Shown: positions 43,887-51,356 of the stretch, one piece after another
Layout: each line of letters begins with the position of its first letter
Numbering within the stretch: the first letter of the stretch is position 1
Assembly (NCBI GenBank): GCA_964351985.1
Contig: CAYGPR010000018.1
Coordinates: 7,531 to 71,530, forward strand
Length of the DNA: 64,000 bases
Source: Meishania sp964351985
GTDB taxonomy: Bacteria; Bacteroidota; Bacteroidia; Flavobacteriales; Flavobacteriaceae
Reading direction: 5' to 3'
Notes under the pieces: generated by a model
Told to the model about the DNA's origin: nothing
Seen by the model: the letters and a program-made list of their open reading frames with translations, nothing else
Database searches by the model: none
Program-made: the position numbers and the translations under genes

Positions 43887-44618
43887 CTATTCGTTCAATA
43901 ATTTTGCAATATCTTCTTTAAGTGCACTCATTTGTTCGGTTTCACCGTGATCGTTTTGGCCTTGTGATTCTGTAATCGCACCTCGATAATACACAATGGG
44001 GTTGCCAAAATCGTCAACCCTTGATCTTATGTATCCATTTTTGTCGACCAGGGCAAAAAGACCCGAATGCTCAAAACCTCCAGGGACATCGGGAGCCTCA
44101 GCTGCAAAAATATTAAAGCCACTGTTGGCCAAGTCAAAGATTTTTTCCGTATCACCTGTCATCAAATGCCAATCCAAATCGGTTATTCCATATTTCTCGG
44201 CGTATTCTTTTAATACCTGCGGGGTATCATATTCTGGGGTAATCGAAAATGAAGCGATTCCGAAAGCATTCGAATCCCCAAATTCTTCTTGGAGCTGAAC
44301 AAGGTTATTTGTCATAACCGGACAAATGGACGGGCATGAAGTAAAGAAAAACTCCACTACAAATACTTTTCCCTTATAGTCTTTATCCGTAATCAGAAGA
44401 CTATCTTGATTAATGAACTCAAAATTGGGAACCCTTCTCTTTTTTCCGTTCAAAAGAACGTACGACAGTTCTTGGGAATTATCCTTGACATTCATACGGT
44501 CGTTCTGTACCACGGTACCTTCACTAATGCGATCTACGATTTTCGGAATAAAGATTATACCGAAAACCAAGATTACCAGCGACACCCAAACGTATGTGTA
44601 TTTATTCTTCATCTTCAA
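43887..44618 (-). CDS. SCO family copper chaperone for cytochrome c oxidase
   Basis: 243 residues. N-terminal membrane anchor (YVWVSLVILVFGIIFIP) and a periplasmic thioredoxin-like domain. The copper site is visible as Cys95 and Cys99 in TSCPSICPV, with the distal His in GGFEHSGLFALVDKNG. It delivers copper to the CuA site of subunit II or acts as its thiol reductase. It overlaps the upstream gene's stop by 4 bases and is followed by DUF420, a standard oxidase-maturation group. Confidence 0.94.
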   Translation of the reverse strand: MKMKNKYTYVWVSLVILVFGIIFIPKIVDRISEGTVVQNDRMNVKDNSQELSYVLLNGKKRRVPNFEFINQDSLLITDKDYKGKVFVVEFFFTSCPSICPVMTNNLVQLQEEFGDSNAFGIASFSITPEYDTPQVLKEYAEKYGITDLDWHLMTGDTEKIFDLANSGFNIFAAEAPDVPGGFEHSGLFALVDKNGYIRSRVDDFGNPIVYYRGAITESQGQNDHGETEQMSALKEDIAKLLNE

Positions 44619-45247
44619 TTTTTTCTGCCCGCGGTATTCTTCTTGAGAGCCAATCTGTATTCGGCCAAAATGATTTTGACATCATCAACCATTTTGTTGT
44701 TCAGATCGGCCACAGAAATTGCGTTAAAACCAAATTTCGTGCCTACATCTTCATCATCGTCACGGCCCCTTAGGTTTCTATCCTTGTCGATAATGAATAC
44801 ATAAGGGGTTCCCATATTTGCATCCAAGGATAAATCCGTTTTAAGGGATTTGAAGAACGTGACGATTTCTTCTTTCTCCATAAAGACAAAATTCCACTTT
44901 TCAACATCCGACAAAGCACCCAGCTCTTTTTTTAAAGCCGCGGTTTTCTCCTCCGTTCCTTTTGGCATCACCATCAAGAACTGAAAATCATCAAATTCGT
45001 AAAACCGCTTGTAGATTTTTTGGTTCAGGTTGAAGGCGTTGCCCTTTTTCAAATCGACATTATCTCCCAAAAAACCCAAAACCGTTATTTTATTATCTAG
45101 GGATATCCCAGCAGGATTATCATCTACTTCAGCAATATTTTCGGTAAGCACCGAAAGTTTTCCGAAATTATTTACCCCCGAAGCAAAAAAAAGATATACC
45201 ACCACAGGTAAAACAAAAAGAACGGTAAGTACGAAGGTTTTTTTCAT
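44615..45247 (-). CDS. thioredoxin-fold-like membrane protein without active-site cysteines
   Basis: 210 residues. N-terminal membrane helix (VLTVLFVLPVVVYLFFASG) and a soluble domain whose strand pattern resembles SCO or AhpC (ITVLGFLGDNVD, FQFLMVMPKGTEEK, GTPYVFIIDKDRNLRGR). No cysteine occurs at the usual CxxC or CxxxC position, and I see no cysteine in the whole protein, so a redox or copper role of the normal type is not possible. It overlaps the SCO gene by 4 bases and probably acts with it as a structural partner. Exact function unknown. Confidence 0.7.
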   Translation of the reverse strand: MKKTFVLTVLFVLPVVVYLFFASGVNNFGKLSVLTENIAEVDDNPAGISLDNKITVLGFLGDNVDLKKGNAFNLNQKIYKRFYEFDDFQFLMVMPKGTEEKTAALKKELGALSDVEKWNFVFMEKEEIVTFFKSLKTDLSLDANMGTPYVFIIDKDRNLRGRDDDEDVGTKFGFNAISVADLNNKMVDDVKIILAEYRLALKKNTAGRKN

Positions 45248-45310
45248 AATACGCTACACTAAATATTAAGTTTTACAGCAAAGTACACATTAAACAATGT
45301 CTAGGCAAAA

Positions 45311-45340
45311 ATAAAAAAGACGGTATTGAAACCGTCTTTG
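45311..45340 (-). terminator. rho-independent terminator after the oxidase subunit operon
   Basis: AAAGACGGT and ACCGTCTTT form a 9-bp stem with a 6-base loop; on the minus strand a T-rich tract follows. It separates the subunit III/IV genes upstream from the SCO gene group downstream. Confidence 0.8.
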
Positions 45341-45371
45341 CATGCTGTTAATTTTATAGAAAATAACTTCT

Positions 45372-45755
45372 CTAAAAGTTCCATTTCACAAAACCGTCCT
45401 TGAATACATTGTATATATAATCCGCTTCAAAAAGAAGGATAAAGATTAAGTAAAGAACCAAGAAAATCGGAGTCCAGACAATGGCTCTACGCAAGGCACT
45501 CTTTTCATCCCTTAGGTGCATAAAATCCCATGCAATATAATAGGCCTTGACCAAGGTCAGGCCAATAAATATCCAGTTCAATAATTTCATCCCAAGAAAA
45601 GAGGTGCCGATGAGTGCCGCAGGTTTTATTATACCCAAGGCAACTTCGATAGCCGTAATTATGGTCAAAAAAACCAATACCCCCCAAATTTTTTGTGTGT
45701 TGGACTTGAATTTTAAAAGTCCCCTGAAAATTTCCAGTTTGTGTGCGTGTGCCAT
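45372..45755 (-). CDS. cytochrome c oxidase subunit IV family protein
   Basis: 127 residues with three membrane helices (VLVFLTIITAIEVALGIIKP; WIFIGLTLVKAYYIAWDFMHL; AIVWTPIFLVLYLIFILLF). A small subunit of bacterial heme-copper oxidases that stabilises the complex. The short HAHKLEIF N-terminus and the charged loop HLRDEKSALRR are family-like. It follows the larger subunit III gene on the same strand. Subunits I and II are not in the window. Confidence 0.88.
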   Translation of the reverse strand: MAHAHKLEIFRGLLKFKSNTQKIWGVLVFLTIITAIEVALGIIKPAALIGTSFLGMKLLNWIFIGLTLVKAYYIAWDFMHLRDEKSALRRAIVWTPIFLVLYLIFILLFEADYIYNVFKDGFVKWNF

Positions 45756-45777
45756 GCTTAGATTAAATTATTAAACA

Positions 45778-45850
45778 GATTCCCTCCTTAGCGGGAATGA
45801 AACTAAAATTTTAACTATACAATATTGAGATTCCCGCCTTCGCGAGAATA
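45778..45850. repeat. pair of REP-like hairpin repeats
   Basis: Two related units, GATTCCCTCCTTAGCGGGAA (from 45778) and GATTCCCGCCTTCGCGAGAA (from 45829), start 51 bases apart between the subunit III and IV genes. Each has ATTCCC...GGGAAT-type pairing. The ATTCCCGC-TTCGCGGGAAT family is a common interspersed sequence in Flavobacteriaceae, to my knowledge. Confidence 0.6.
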
Positions 45851-45858
45851 ACAATAAA

Positions 45859-46833
45859 TCAAACCAAATAAAAGAAGGTAAATACGAATACCCAGACCAA
45901 ATCCACAAAGTGCCAGTAGAGCCCTACTTTCTCTACCATCTCATAATGGCCACGGCGTTCATAAGTACCTAAAATCACATTGAAAAATATAATAATATTG
46001 ATGATTACGCCCGAAAATACGTGAAACCCGTGAAAGCCTGTAATAAAGAAGAAGAAATCAGCAAAAAGTCGGCTTCCATATTCATTTCTAATAAGATTGG
46101 CTCCTTCGACCACCAATGTTCCATCATTCAGTTTTTTCAATGATTCCTCTCTATTGAGAACAGTCTTTTCCCCTTCTTCATTGATTGCTTCTGTACGTAT
46201 CAAAATATTGGGATTCGCCCGGAAGCCTTCAACAACCTCATTCAAGGAGTATGTGGGCATATATCCTTCCGACATATACCAGACCCCTTCGTTTCTATCG
46301 AGTTTTGTGCGCTCATCAGGAATCGTTTTCGAGAAATCGGCCAAGGCCGCGCGCTCTCCAGTATCCGCTTTTACGAACTGTAATATTCTACCACCTTTTG
46401 TTTCGATAGCACCGTAATCACCTTTTATAAAGGTCGCCCACTCCCAAGCTTGGGAACCTACGAAGATGGCACCTCCGATAATCGTCAAGAACATATACCA
46501 GATTACGGCATCCTTTTTCATTTTGTGCCCTGCGTCTACCGCCAATACCATGGTGACCGAAGACATAATCAATATAAAGGTCATGAACGCCACGTAATAC
46601 ATCGGGTAGTTGCCGTGAAAGAACGGTACGTGGGTAAAAACCTGATCCGCTATGGGCCAAGTTTCGATAAATTTAAATCTTGAAAAGCCGTATGAGGCCA
46701 AGAAGCCGGAAAAAGTCAAGGCATCGGAGACGAGGAAGAACCACATCATTAGTTTGCCATAACTCGCTCGTAAAGGTTGATTACCGCCTCCCCAAACATT
46801 TTCTTCCGTAGTCGTTGATACCGTAGAATCCAT
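45859..46833 (-). CDS. cytochrome c oxidase subunit III with a large soluble insertion
   Basis: 324 residues. Helices of subunit III are visible before residue 138 (KLMMWFFLVSDALTFSGFLA; YVAFMTFILIMSSVTMVLAV; WYMFLTIIGGAIFVGSQAW) and after 257 (FADFFFFITGFHGFHVFSGV; LYWHFVDLVWVFVFTFFYLV). The His residues of the family (FHGFHVFSG, WHFVDLVW) are present. Between them lies an extra hydrophilic stretch of about 118 residues (138-255) that standard subunit III lacks. It is the fourth gene-side partner of ctaB, the small subunit III and subunit IV. A consensus promoter lies directly upstream. Confidence 0.9.
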   Translation of the reverse strand: MDSTVSTTTEENVWGGGNQPLRASYGKLMMWFFLVSDALTFSGFLASYGFSRFKFIETWPIADQVFTHVPFFHGNYPMYYVAFMTFILIMSSVTMVLAVDAGHKMKKDAVIWYMFLTIIGGAIFVGSQAWEWATFIKGDYGAIETKGGRILQFVKADTGERAALADFSKTIPDERTKLDRNEGVWYMSEGYMPTYSLNEVVEGFRANPNILIRTEAINEEGEKTVLNREESLKKLNDGTLVVEGANLIRNEYGSRLFADFFFFITGFHGFHVFSGVIINIIIFFNVILGTYERRGHYEMVEKVGLYWHFVDLVWVFVFTFFYLV

Positions 46834-46862
46834 AAAGTTTTAAAGTATGATTATAAGTCGCA

Positions 46863-46891
46863 CAAATTTACATTTTTTTCATCTATACAAA
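46863..46891 (-). promoter_or_regulatory. promoter of the large subunit III gene
   Basis: On the minus strand: TTTG (46888-46891), 17 bases, TAAATTTG (46863-46870). Both elements match the Bacteroidota consensus; the transcript would have a leader of about 26 bases. Confidence 0.55.
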
Positions 46892-46928
46892 AGCGATTCG
46901 TTATGAAAACCCAGAATATTCGAAAATA

Positions 46929-47510
46929 TTATTTCACGAACATCATAAACAACATCAAATACACCCACAACAGGTCTAAAAAGTGCCAAAAGGTGGCCCC
47001 CAACGATATGCCTAGAAATCGGGTAGCCGAATACTTTCCCTTTATCTGATTGTACAGTACTACCAACAAAGAAATGATACCCGCTGCCACATGAACGATG
47101 TGTACCATCGCTATCAAAAAAACGTACGATAACTTGATATTGCTGGTCGGCCCCGTAAAATAGTAGCCCTGGGCCACCATTTCAGAAAATCCCCTGAATT
47201 GCAGAATGACAAAAACGATACCCAGCGCCAGGGTTACCCATAGCAGCTTTGTGCAAGTACTTTTGTTATCTTTTTGTATCGCCCGTCTTGCCAATATATA
47301 GGTAATACTGCTTATGATAATGACACATGTACTAATGAAGAAAGATGAAGGCAACTCCAAATCGGACAACCAATCTTCTCGCGAACTGCTTACGATATAG
47401 GCACTCGTCCACCCGGCAAAGGCCATCAGAAGGCTTACAATACCGAACCACAACATCATTTTTTTTGCCCTACCATCTTTCTCGTACTGTGTACCTTCGG
47501 TCAGATCCAT
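46929..47510 (-). CDS. cytochrome c oxidase subunit III (short form)
   Basis: 193 residues with five membrane helices (MMLWFGIVSLLMAFAGWTSA; SFFISTCVIIISSITYILA; LLWVTLALGIVFVILQFRG; LSYVFLIAMVHIVHVAAGI; FWHFLDLLWVYLMLFMMFV). Family landmarks are MVHIVHVAAG and FWHFLDLLWVYL. Unlike the 324-residue copy it has no inserted domain. It is encoded 38 bases downstream of ctaB, and upstream of the larger subunit III gene, so two subunit III proteins are made for what may be one oxidase or a split one. Confidence 0.9.
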   Translation of the reverse strand: MDLTEGTQYEKDGRAKKMMLWFGIVSLLMAFAGWTSAYIVSSSREDWLSDLELPSSFFISTCVIIISSITYILARRAIQKDNKSTCTKLLWVTLALGIVFVILQFRGFSEMVAQGYYFTGPTSNIKLSYVFLIAMVHIVHVAAGIISLLVVLYNQIKGKYSATRFLGISLGATFWHFLDLLWVYLMLFMMFVK

Positions 47511-47528
47511 TATTAACTTTTTAATTGC

Positions 47529-47550
47529 ACTCCTACAAAAGCAGGAATCT
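47529..47550. repeat. REP-like hairpin repeat
   Basis: CACTCCTACAAAAGCAGGAA followed by TC resembles the common flavobacterial ATTCCTGC-type interspersed hairpin (ACTCCT...AGGAATC). It lies between ctaB and the short subunit III gene. Confidence 0.4.
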
Positions 47551-48448
47551 AAATAAACTTATCGATTACGTAAACGATTTGCATCAAGGTAATGTAGCTC
47601 ACGCTGGCCAACATCAATTGCCTTGCTGATGCATTATCTCGCCTTTCGAACAAACGGAAAGCAAAAAACAACATGACACCGCCCATTAAGAAAATGATAA
47701 TCGCGGCAACTATTGACAATTGCAATCTTCCCGTGATACCGAAAACAGGTATAACGGAGATGACCATCATCCAAATGGTATACATGATAATCTGTAATGC
47801 CGTGCCCTTGTCCTTCTTTCCGGTAGGAAGCATTTTAAAGCCTCCTTTTTTATAGTCTTCATCAAGCATCCACCCCAAAGCCCAAAAATGAGGAAACTGC
47901 CAGAAAAACTGGATCATGAACAACGTTCCGGGTTCGATGCCAAAATCGTTCGTTGCCGCCACCCAGCCCAACATGAACGGAATGGCCCCGGGAAAAGCCC
48001 CTACAAATACCGATAGGGGCGTTTTGGTCTTCAGCGGCGTATAGACACTCGTGTACAGAAATATGGAAATTGCACCGAACATAGCTGTTTTCGGATTTAG
48101 TACGTAGAGCGAGACAACACCCAGAACAGTCATCACAATGGCAATGCTCAATGCCCTATTGACAGACATGCGACCTGAAGGGATCGGTCGATTTTTGGTG
48201 CGGTTCATCAACGCATCCAAATCTTTTTCGATAACTTGATTGTAAGCATTGGATGCCCCTACCATACAATAACCACCAAAAGCAAGTAAAAAAATCGAAT
48301 TGAAGTCTAGTTGATAGGCTCCAAGGAAATATCCAGCGATAGAGGAGAAAACCACACTGATAGCCAGTCGCGCTTTGGTAATTTCCTTAAAATCAGCTAA
48401 AACCAAACTCATTGAGTTGCTTTTGGCCGTTTCGACCGCAGTTTTCAT
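47549..48448 (-). CDS. ctaB: heme o synthase (protoheme IX farnesyltransferase)
   Basis: About 299 residues, UbiA-type integral membrane prenyltransferase that converts heme b to heme o for the terminal oxidase. The aspartate motifs are visible in NAYNQVIEKDLDALMNRTKNR, split here as NAYNQVIEKDLD and ALMNRTKNRPIP, and in LDEDYKKGGFKMLP. Nine or so helices follow. I choose the start at 48448: a -7 promoter element occupies 48470-48477, so the in-frame ATG at 48472 could not be in the transcript. First gene of the oxidase operon. Confidence 0.94.
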   Translation of the reverse strand: MKTAVETAKSNSMSLVLADFKEITKARLAISVVFSSIAGYFLGAYQLDFNSIFLLAFGGYCMVGASNAYNQVIEKDLDALMNRTKNRPIPSGRMSVNRALSIAIVMTVLGVVSLYVLNPKTAMFGAISIFLYTSVYTPLKTKTPLSVFVGAFPGAIPFMLGWVAATNDFGIEPGTLFMIQFFWQFPHFWALGWMLDEDYKKGGFKMLPTGKKDKGTALQIIMYTIWMMVISVIPVFGITGRLQLSIVAAIIIFLMGGVMLFFAFRLFERRDNASARQLMLASVSYITLMQIVYVIDKFI

Positions 48449-48469
48449 TATCACTTTGAAATAAGATTG

Positions 48470-48500
48470 CAAAGATAACCCGCCAATGCTTTTTTCACAA
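48470..48500 (-). promoter_or_regulatory. promoter of ctaB
   Basis: On the minus strand: TTG (48498-48500), 20 bases, TATCTTTG (48470-48477), then a leader of about 18 bases to the ATG at 48448. Decides the ctaB start. Confidence 0.55.
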
Positions 48501-48543
48501 CCATTCGGCCCTATTTATCTTATCTTTGAATACCTTAAATTTT

Positions 48544-48707
48544 AGGGACTGTTTTGAAATATGTGATTAGAATTTTCATAGGTCATATTTGATGCCGTTT
48601 GAGGTAAAATTTTCTAGCATATCCGTGGCTACGGTATAAAATTTTAATGAAGAACGGCGCAAAAAGAGGCATGAAAAATTATCGACATATTTCAAAACAG
48701 CCTCTTA
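48544..48707. mobile_element. palindromic MITE-like hairpin element
   Basis: An imperfect palindrome of about 160 bp centred near 48628. The outer arms CTGTTTTGAAATATGT (48549-48564) and ACATATTTCAAAACAG (48685-48700) are perfect. Inside, AATTTTCAT pairs with ATGAAAAATT, GCCGTT with AACGGC, AAAATTTT with AAAATTTT, and CCGT-GGCT-ACGG forms the tip. The arms would fold into one long hairpin. No coding content. The shape fits a non-autonomous transposable or structured repeat element between ctaB and the MBL gene. No target duplication could be established. Confidence 0.6.
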
Positions 48708-48725
48708 ACTAAAAACCTTAATGCT

Positions 48726-49634
48726 ATGCACAAAACTAAAATGTTCCCCATCTATCTTCTTTCAATTTTTTTTATCGGAAACCTAAACGCTCAAGACAAA
48801 AAAGATGTTGTCATCACCATCGATACACTTTCCAATGACATTTACATGCTCACAGGTCAAGGGGGCAACATCGGTATCTATGTCGGTAATGATCATGTTT
48901 TTATGATCGATGATCAATTCGAGCACCTTAGTGACAAAATCAAGACCGCCATCCGTTCTTTGACCGACAAACCTATCGCATTTCTATTCAACACGCATTT
49001 TCATGGTGATCATACAGGTGGTAATGCCACTATCAATTCGACCGATATTCATGTCGTCGCCCATGACAATGTCAGGAAGCGATTGGTCCAAAATCAAATA
49101 AAAGCTGTGAACGAAAAAAAGATGACTGCCGATATCGCACTCAAAATACTTCCTGAGGTTACTTTTTCTGATGATATCACCTTTTATGATAGAAGCGAGA
49201 CAATAATGGCATTTCATGTGCACAATGCCCACACCGACGGGGATGCGATGGTCTATTTTTTAGAAAACAATGTATTGCACATGGGTGATACTTATTTTGC
49301 AGGTCGATATCCATATATCGATTTGGATAGCGGGGGAAGTGTCGACGGATTTATAAAAGCGCAAAAAAAGGCCTTGACCGTAATCAATGATGATACTAAA
49401 ATAATTCCTGGACATGGTAGGCCCTCCACCAAAAAAGAATTGGAAAGATCTATTGCAATGCTCGAAGAGATTAAGGATATTATTCTAAAGGAGATTGCAG
49501 CGGGCAGATCGTTGGAGGAAATTCAGGCGAACACCAAATTGACCGAAAAATACGATACTTCGCACGGTGCCAACTTCATCAACCCGGAACGGTTGAAAGA
49601 AATATTCTATAAGAGCTTGAAAACGCCCAATTAG
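48726..49634 (+). CDS. exported MBL-fold metal-dependent hydrolase
   Basis: 302 residues. Signal peptide (FPIYLLSIFFIGNLNAQ). Metallo-beta-lactamase fold with the zinc motif HFHGDH at residues 91-96, further ligands in NAHTDGDA and GDTYFAG, and His in IIPGHGRP. The C-terminal helix region (IAMLEEIKDIILKEIAAG) is as in many periplasmic MBL proteins. The family includes lactamases, lactonases and other hydrolases; the substrate cannot be read from the sequence. Its promoter region is occupied by the palindromic element at 48544-48707. Confidence 0.88.
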   Translation: MHKTKMFPIYLLSIFFIGNLNAQDKKDVVITIDTLSNDIYMLTGQGGNIGIYVGNDHVFMIDDQFEHLSDKIKTAIRSLTDKPIAFLFNTHFHGDHTGGNATINSTDIHVVAHDNVRKRLVQNQIKAVNEKKMTADIALKILPEVTFSDDITFYDRSETIMAFHVHNAHTDGDAMVYFLENNVLHMGDTYFAGRYPYIDLDSGGSVDGFIKAQKKALTVINDDTKIIPGHGRPSTKKELERSIAMLEEIKDIILKEIAAGRSLEEIQANTKLTEKYDTSHGANFINPERLKEIFYKSLKTPN

Positions 49635-49643
49635 CAAAGGTTA

Positions 49644-49689
49644 TATAAAATGAAAAGCCGGTCCATATGGACCGGCTTTTCATTTTATA
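49644..49689. terminator. bidirectional terminator, 46-bp perfect palindrome
   Basis: A perfect palindrome centred at 49666/49667 with core AGCCGGTCCATATGGACCGG, and A- and T-rich ends on both sides. It lies between the convergent MBL and TonB genes and can stop transcription from either strand. Confidence 0.9.
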
Positions 49690-49701
49690 GTTGTATTTTA
49701 T

Positions 49702-50418
49702 TTATTGTAATTTGAAAGTTATAGGCAAACTAAATGGAACCCGTACCGCTCTACCCCTTTGTTTACCTGGGGTCATTTTTGGAAGCTTTCCGATAATTCT
49801 AGCAGCTTCGCCTTCAAGATTTTTGTCCGGGCCGCGCATTCTAACATTGCCGATACTTCCATCTTTTTGAATAACGAAATTGACATATACTTTACCCTGT
49901 ACGCCCATTTCTTGAGAAATTTCAGGATACCTAAAGTTCTTTACAACGTGCTTTTGAATCATCGTATTGAAACAATCCCTCATTGCCTTTGCACCCTTAC
50001 CCTTTTCTCCTTCACAACCGGGAAAAATCGGTACATCTTCAATGACCGCAAAAGGTACATCGACGTCTTCTATAACTTCTTCAACCTCTACATCATCAAT
50101 TTCGACAATTTCTTCTTGACTAGTCTCGGTAGACTCTATAATAGTTTCTTCTACTTCCTCCTCATCTTCAACGACCTCGATTATCTCTGGTGCGGCCGGT
50201 GGCGGTGGAGGTGGCGGTGTCTTGATTTGTTCCGTCATTGGAACTTCTTCGTCCAACATATCTTCCACATTCATTGAGATGTCATAGTCATTCGTCTTGT
50301 CGTACGTTTTCCACTCAAAAGCAATGTAAGTTAACAACATAACAGCGAACAACCCCATAACGAAGTAGAGGGCACTGTTTTTCGTCAAATCAGCTTTCGG
50401 ATTCTTTTTAGGTTCCAT
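49702..50418 (-). CDS. TonB energy transducer
   Basis: 238 residues. N-terminal membrane helix (LYFVMGLFAVMLLTYIAF), a proline run of seven at about residues 68-74, a long acidic linker rich in Glu, Val and Ile (EEVEETIIE), and a C-terminal TonB domain (YPEISQEMGVQGKVYVNFVI, LPKMTPGKQRGRAVRVPFSL). It transmits the proton-motive force of ExbB/ExbD to outer-membrane receptors such as SusC-like proteins. The acidic, not Lys-Pro-type, linker is common in Bacteroidota. Between the linker and the TonB domain there is a CEG...RDCF cysteine pair, found in many flavobacterial TonB proteins, to my knowledge. Confidence 0.94.
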   Translation of the reverse strand: MEPKKNPKADLTKNSALYFVMGLFAVMLLTYIAFEWKTYDKTNDYDISMNVEDMLDEEVPMTEQIKTPPPPPPPAAPEIIEVVEDEEEVEETIIESTETSQEEIVEIDDVEVEEVIEDVDVPFAVIEDVPIFPGCEGEKGKGAKAMRDCFNTMIQKHVVKNFRYPEISQEMGVQGKVYVNFVIQKDGSIGNVRMRGPDKNLEGEAARIIGKLPKMTPGKQRGRAVRVPFSLPITFKLQ

Positions 50419-50472
50419 AATCTTTCAATTTTAATGTTCGCTAATTTAATTAAATAATTATAAAAAAAGCAA

Positions 50473-50874
50473 CTATTGCTTCCAATTTAATCTACCGCCC
50501 CTCGAAAAAAGGAGTTTAATGGCCAAAACACCGAATAAAGTACCTACGGCATTGGCCACACCATCAAAGATATCACCTGTTCTGTCCAAGGTGAATACAT
50601 ACTGAATTACTTCAATAATTATACCAAAAAATAGCATTGCCAAAAAGATATAAAACAAAGATTTTTTGTAGTCAGCCATACCTTTCGAATATTCGCGAAT
50701 AGCCATCATACCGAGAACTACGGCCATAAAATAAAAGGTAAAATGAACGGCCTTGTCCAAATACGGAATTTCAAATTTGGGCAGGTCGGTATCTTTGAAA
50801 GAAAATAAGCTGGACCATGTTACGAACACCATCCAGCTTAGATATGCAATTTTATAGAAATGCTTTTTAAGCAC
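50473..50874 (-). CDS. VanZ family membrane protein
   Basis: 133 residues with about four membrane helices (YLSWMVFVTWSSLFSF; VHFTFYFMAVVLGMMAI; LFYIFLAMLFFGIIIEVIQY; VANAVGTLFGVLAIKLLF). The conserved motifs of VanZ-like proteins, LDKAVHF and GDIFDGVANAVG, are visible. Function is not established for this branch. The first 8 bases overlap the end of gcvH, so it is translationally coupled to it, a gene order I believe is frequent in Flavobacteriaceae. Confidence 0.87.
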   Translation of the reverse strand: MLKKHFYKIAYLSWMVFVTWSSLFSFKDTDLPKFEIPYLDKAVHFTFYFMAVVLGMMAIREYSKGMADYKKSLFYIFLAMLFFGIIIEVIQYVFTLDRTGDIFDGVANAVGTLFGVLAIKLLFSRGGRLNWKQ

Positions 50875-51247
50875 CTATCAATGCTTTGTAATCTTCTGCA
50901 CTCAACAAGCCATCGACTTGTGAGGCATCGCTTATCTTGATTTTTACCATCCAACCCTCTCCATAAGGATCGGCGTTCACCTTTTCAGGCTCATCTTCAA
51001 GCGCCTCGTTGAATTCAATGATCTCACCGCTCAAAGGCAAAAAAAGGTCGGAAACTGTTTTTACGGCCTCTACGGTTCCGAAGACTTCCTCTTGTTCCAA
51101 GGTTTCGTCCAGGGTCTCCACTTCTACGTAGACGATATCGCCCAATTCTCCCTGGGCAAAATCGGTAATGCCCACTGTGGCAACATCACCCTCTACTTTT
51201 ATCCATTCGTGGTCTTTGGTATACTTCAACTCTGATGGTATATTCAT
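50867..51247 (-). CDS. gcvH: glycine cleavage system H protein
   Basis: 126-residue lipoylated carrier that shuttles the aminomethyl group between the P, T and L proteins of glycine cleavage. N-terminal YTKDHEWIKVEGDVATVGIT, GDIVYVEV, and the lipoyl lysine K63 in GTVEAVKTVSDLF. Length and sequence are standard. The other gcv genes are not in the window. A consensus promoter lies 20 bases before the ATG. Confidence 0.97.
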   Translation of the reverse strand: MNIPSELKYTKDHEWIKVEGDVATVGITDFAQGELGDIVYVEVETLDETLEQEEVFGTVEAVKTVSDLFLPLSGEIIEFNEALEDEPEKVNADPYGEGWMVKIKISDASQVDGLLSAEDYKALIGA

Positions 51248-51266
51248 TCTAAATTTTTTAGGAAAA

Positions 51267-51298
51267 CAAATGTAAATGATTCTTTAGGTGAATTCAAA
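51267..51298 (-). promoter_or_regulatory. promoter of gcvH
   Basis: On the minus strand: TTTG (51295-51298), 20 bases, TACATTTG (51267-51274); leader of about 16 bases to the ATG at 51247. Separates gcvH-vanZ from sprA. Confidence 0.55.
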
Positions 51299-51356
51299 AA
51301 ATATGTTTCACAAAACGCCCATATTAAATGTTCGATGGAAAATACGTTAGAAATTT

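Noticed and set aside
48726..49634. MBL-fold gene as a beta-lactamase resistance gene
   Set aside because: The zinc motif defines only the superfamily; nothing in the sequence points to beta-lactam hydrolysis.
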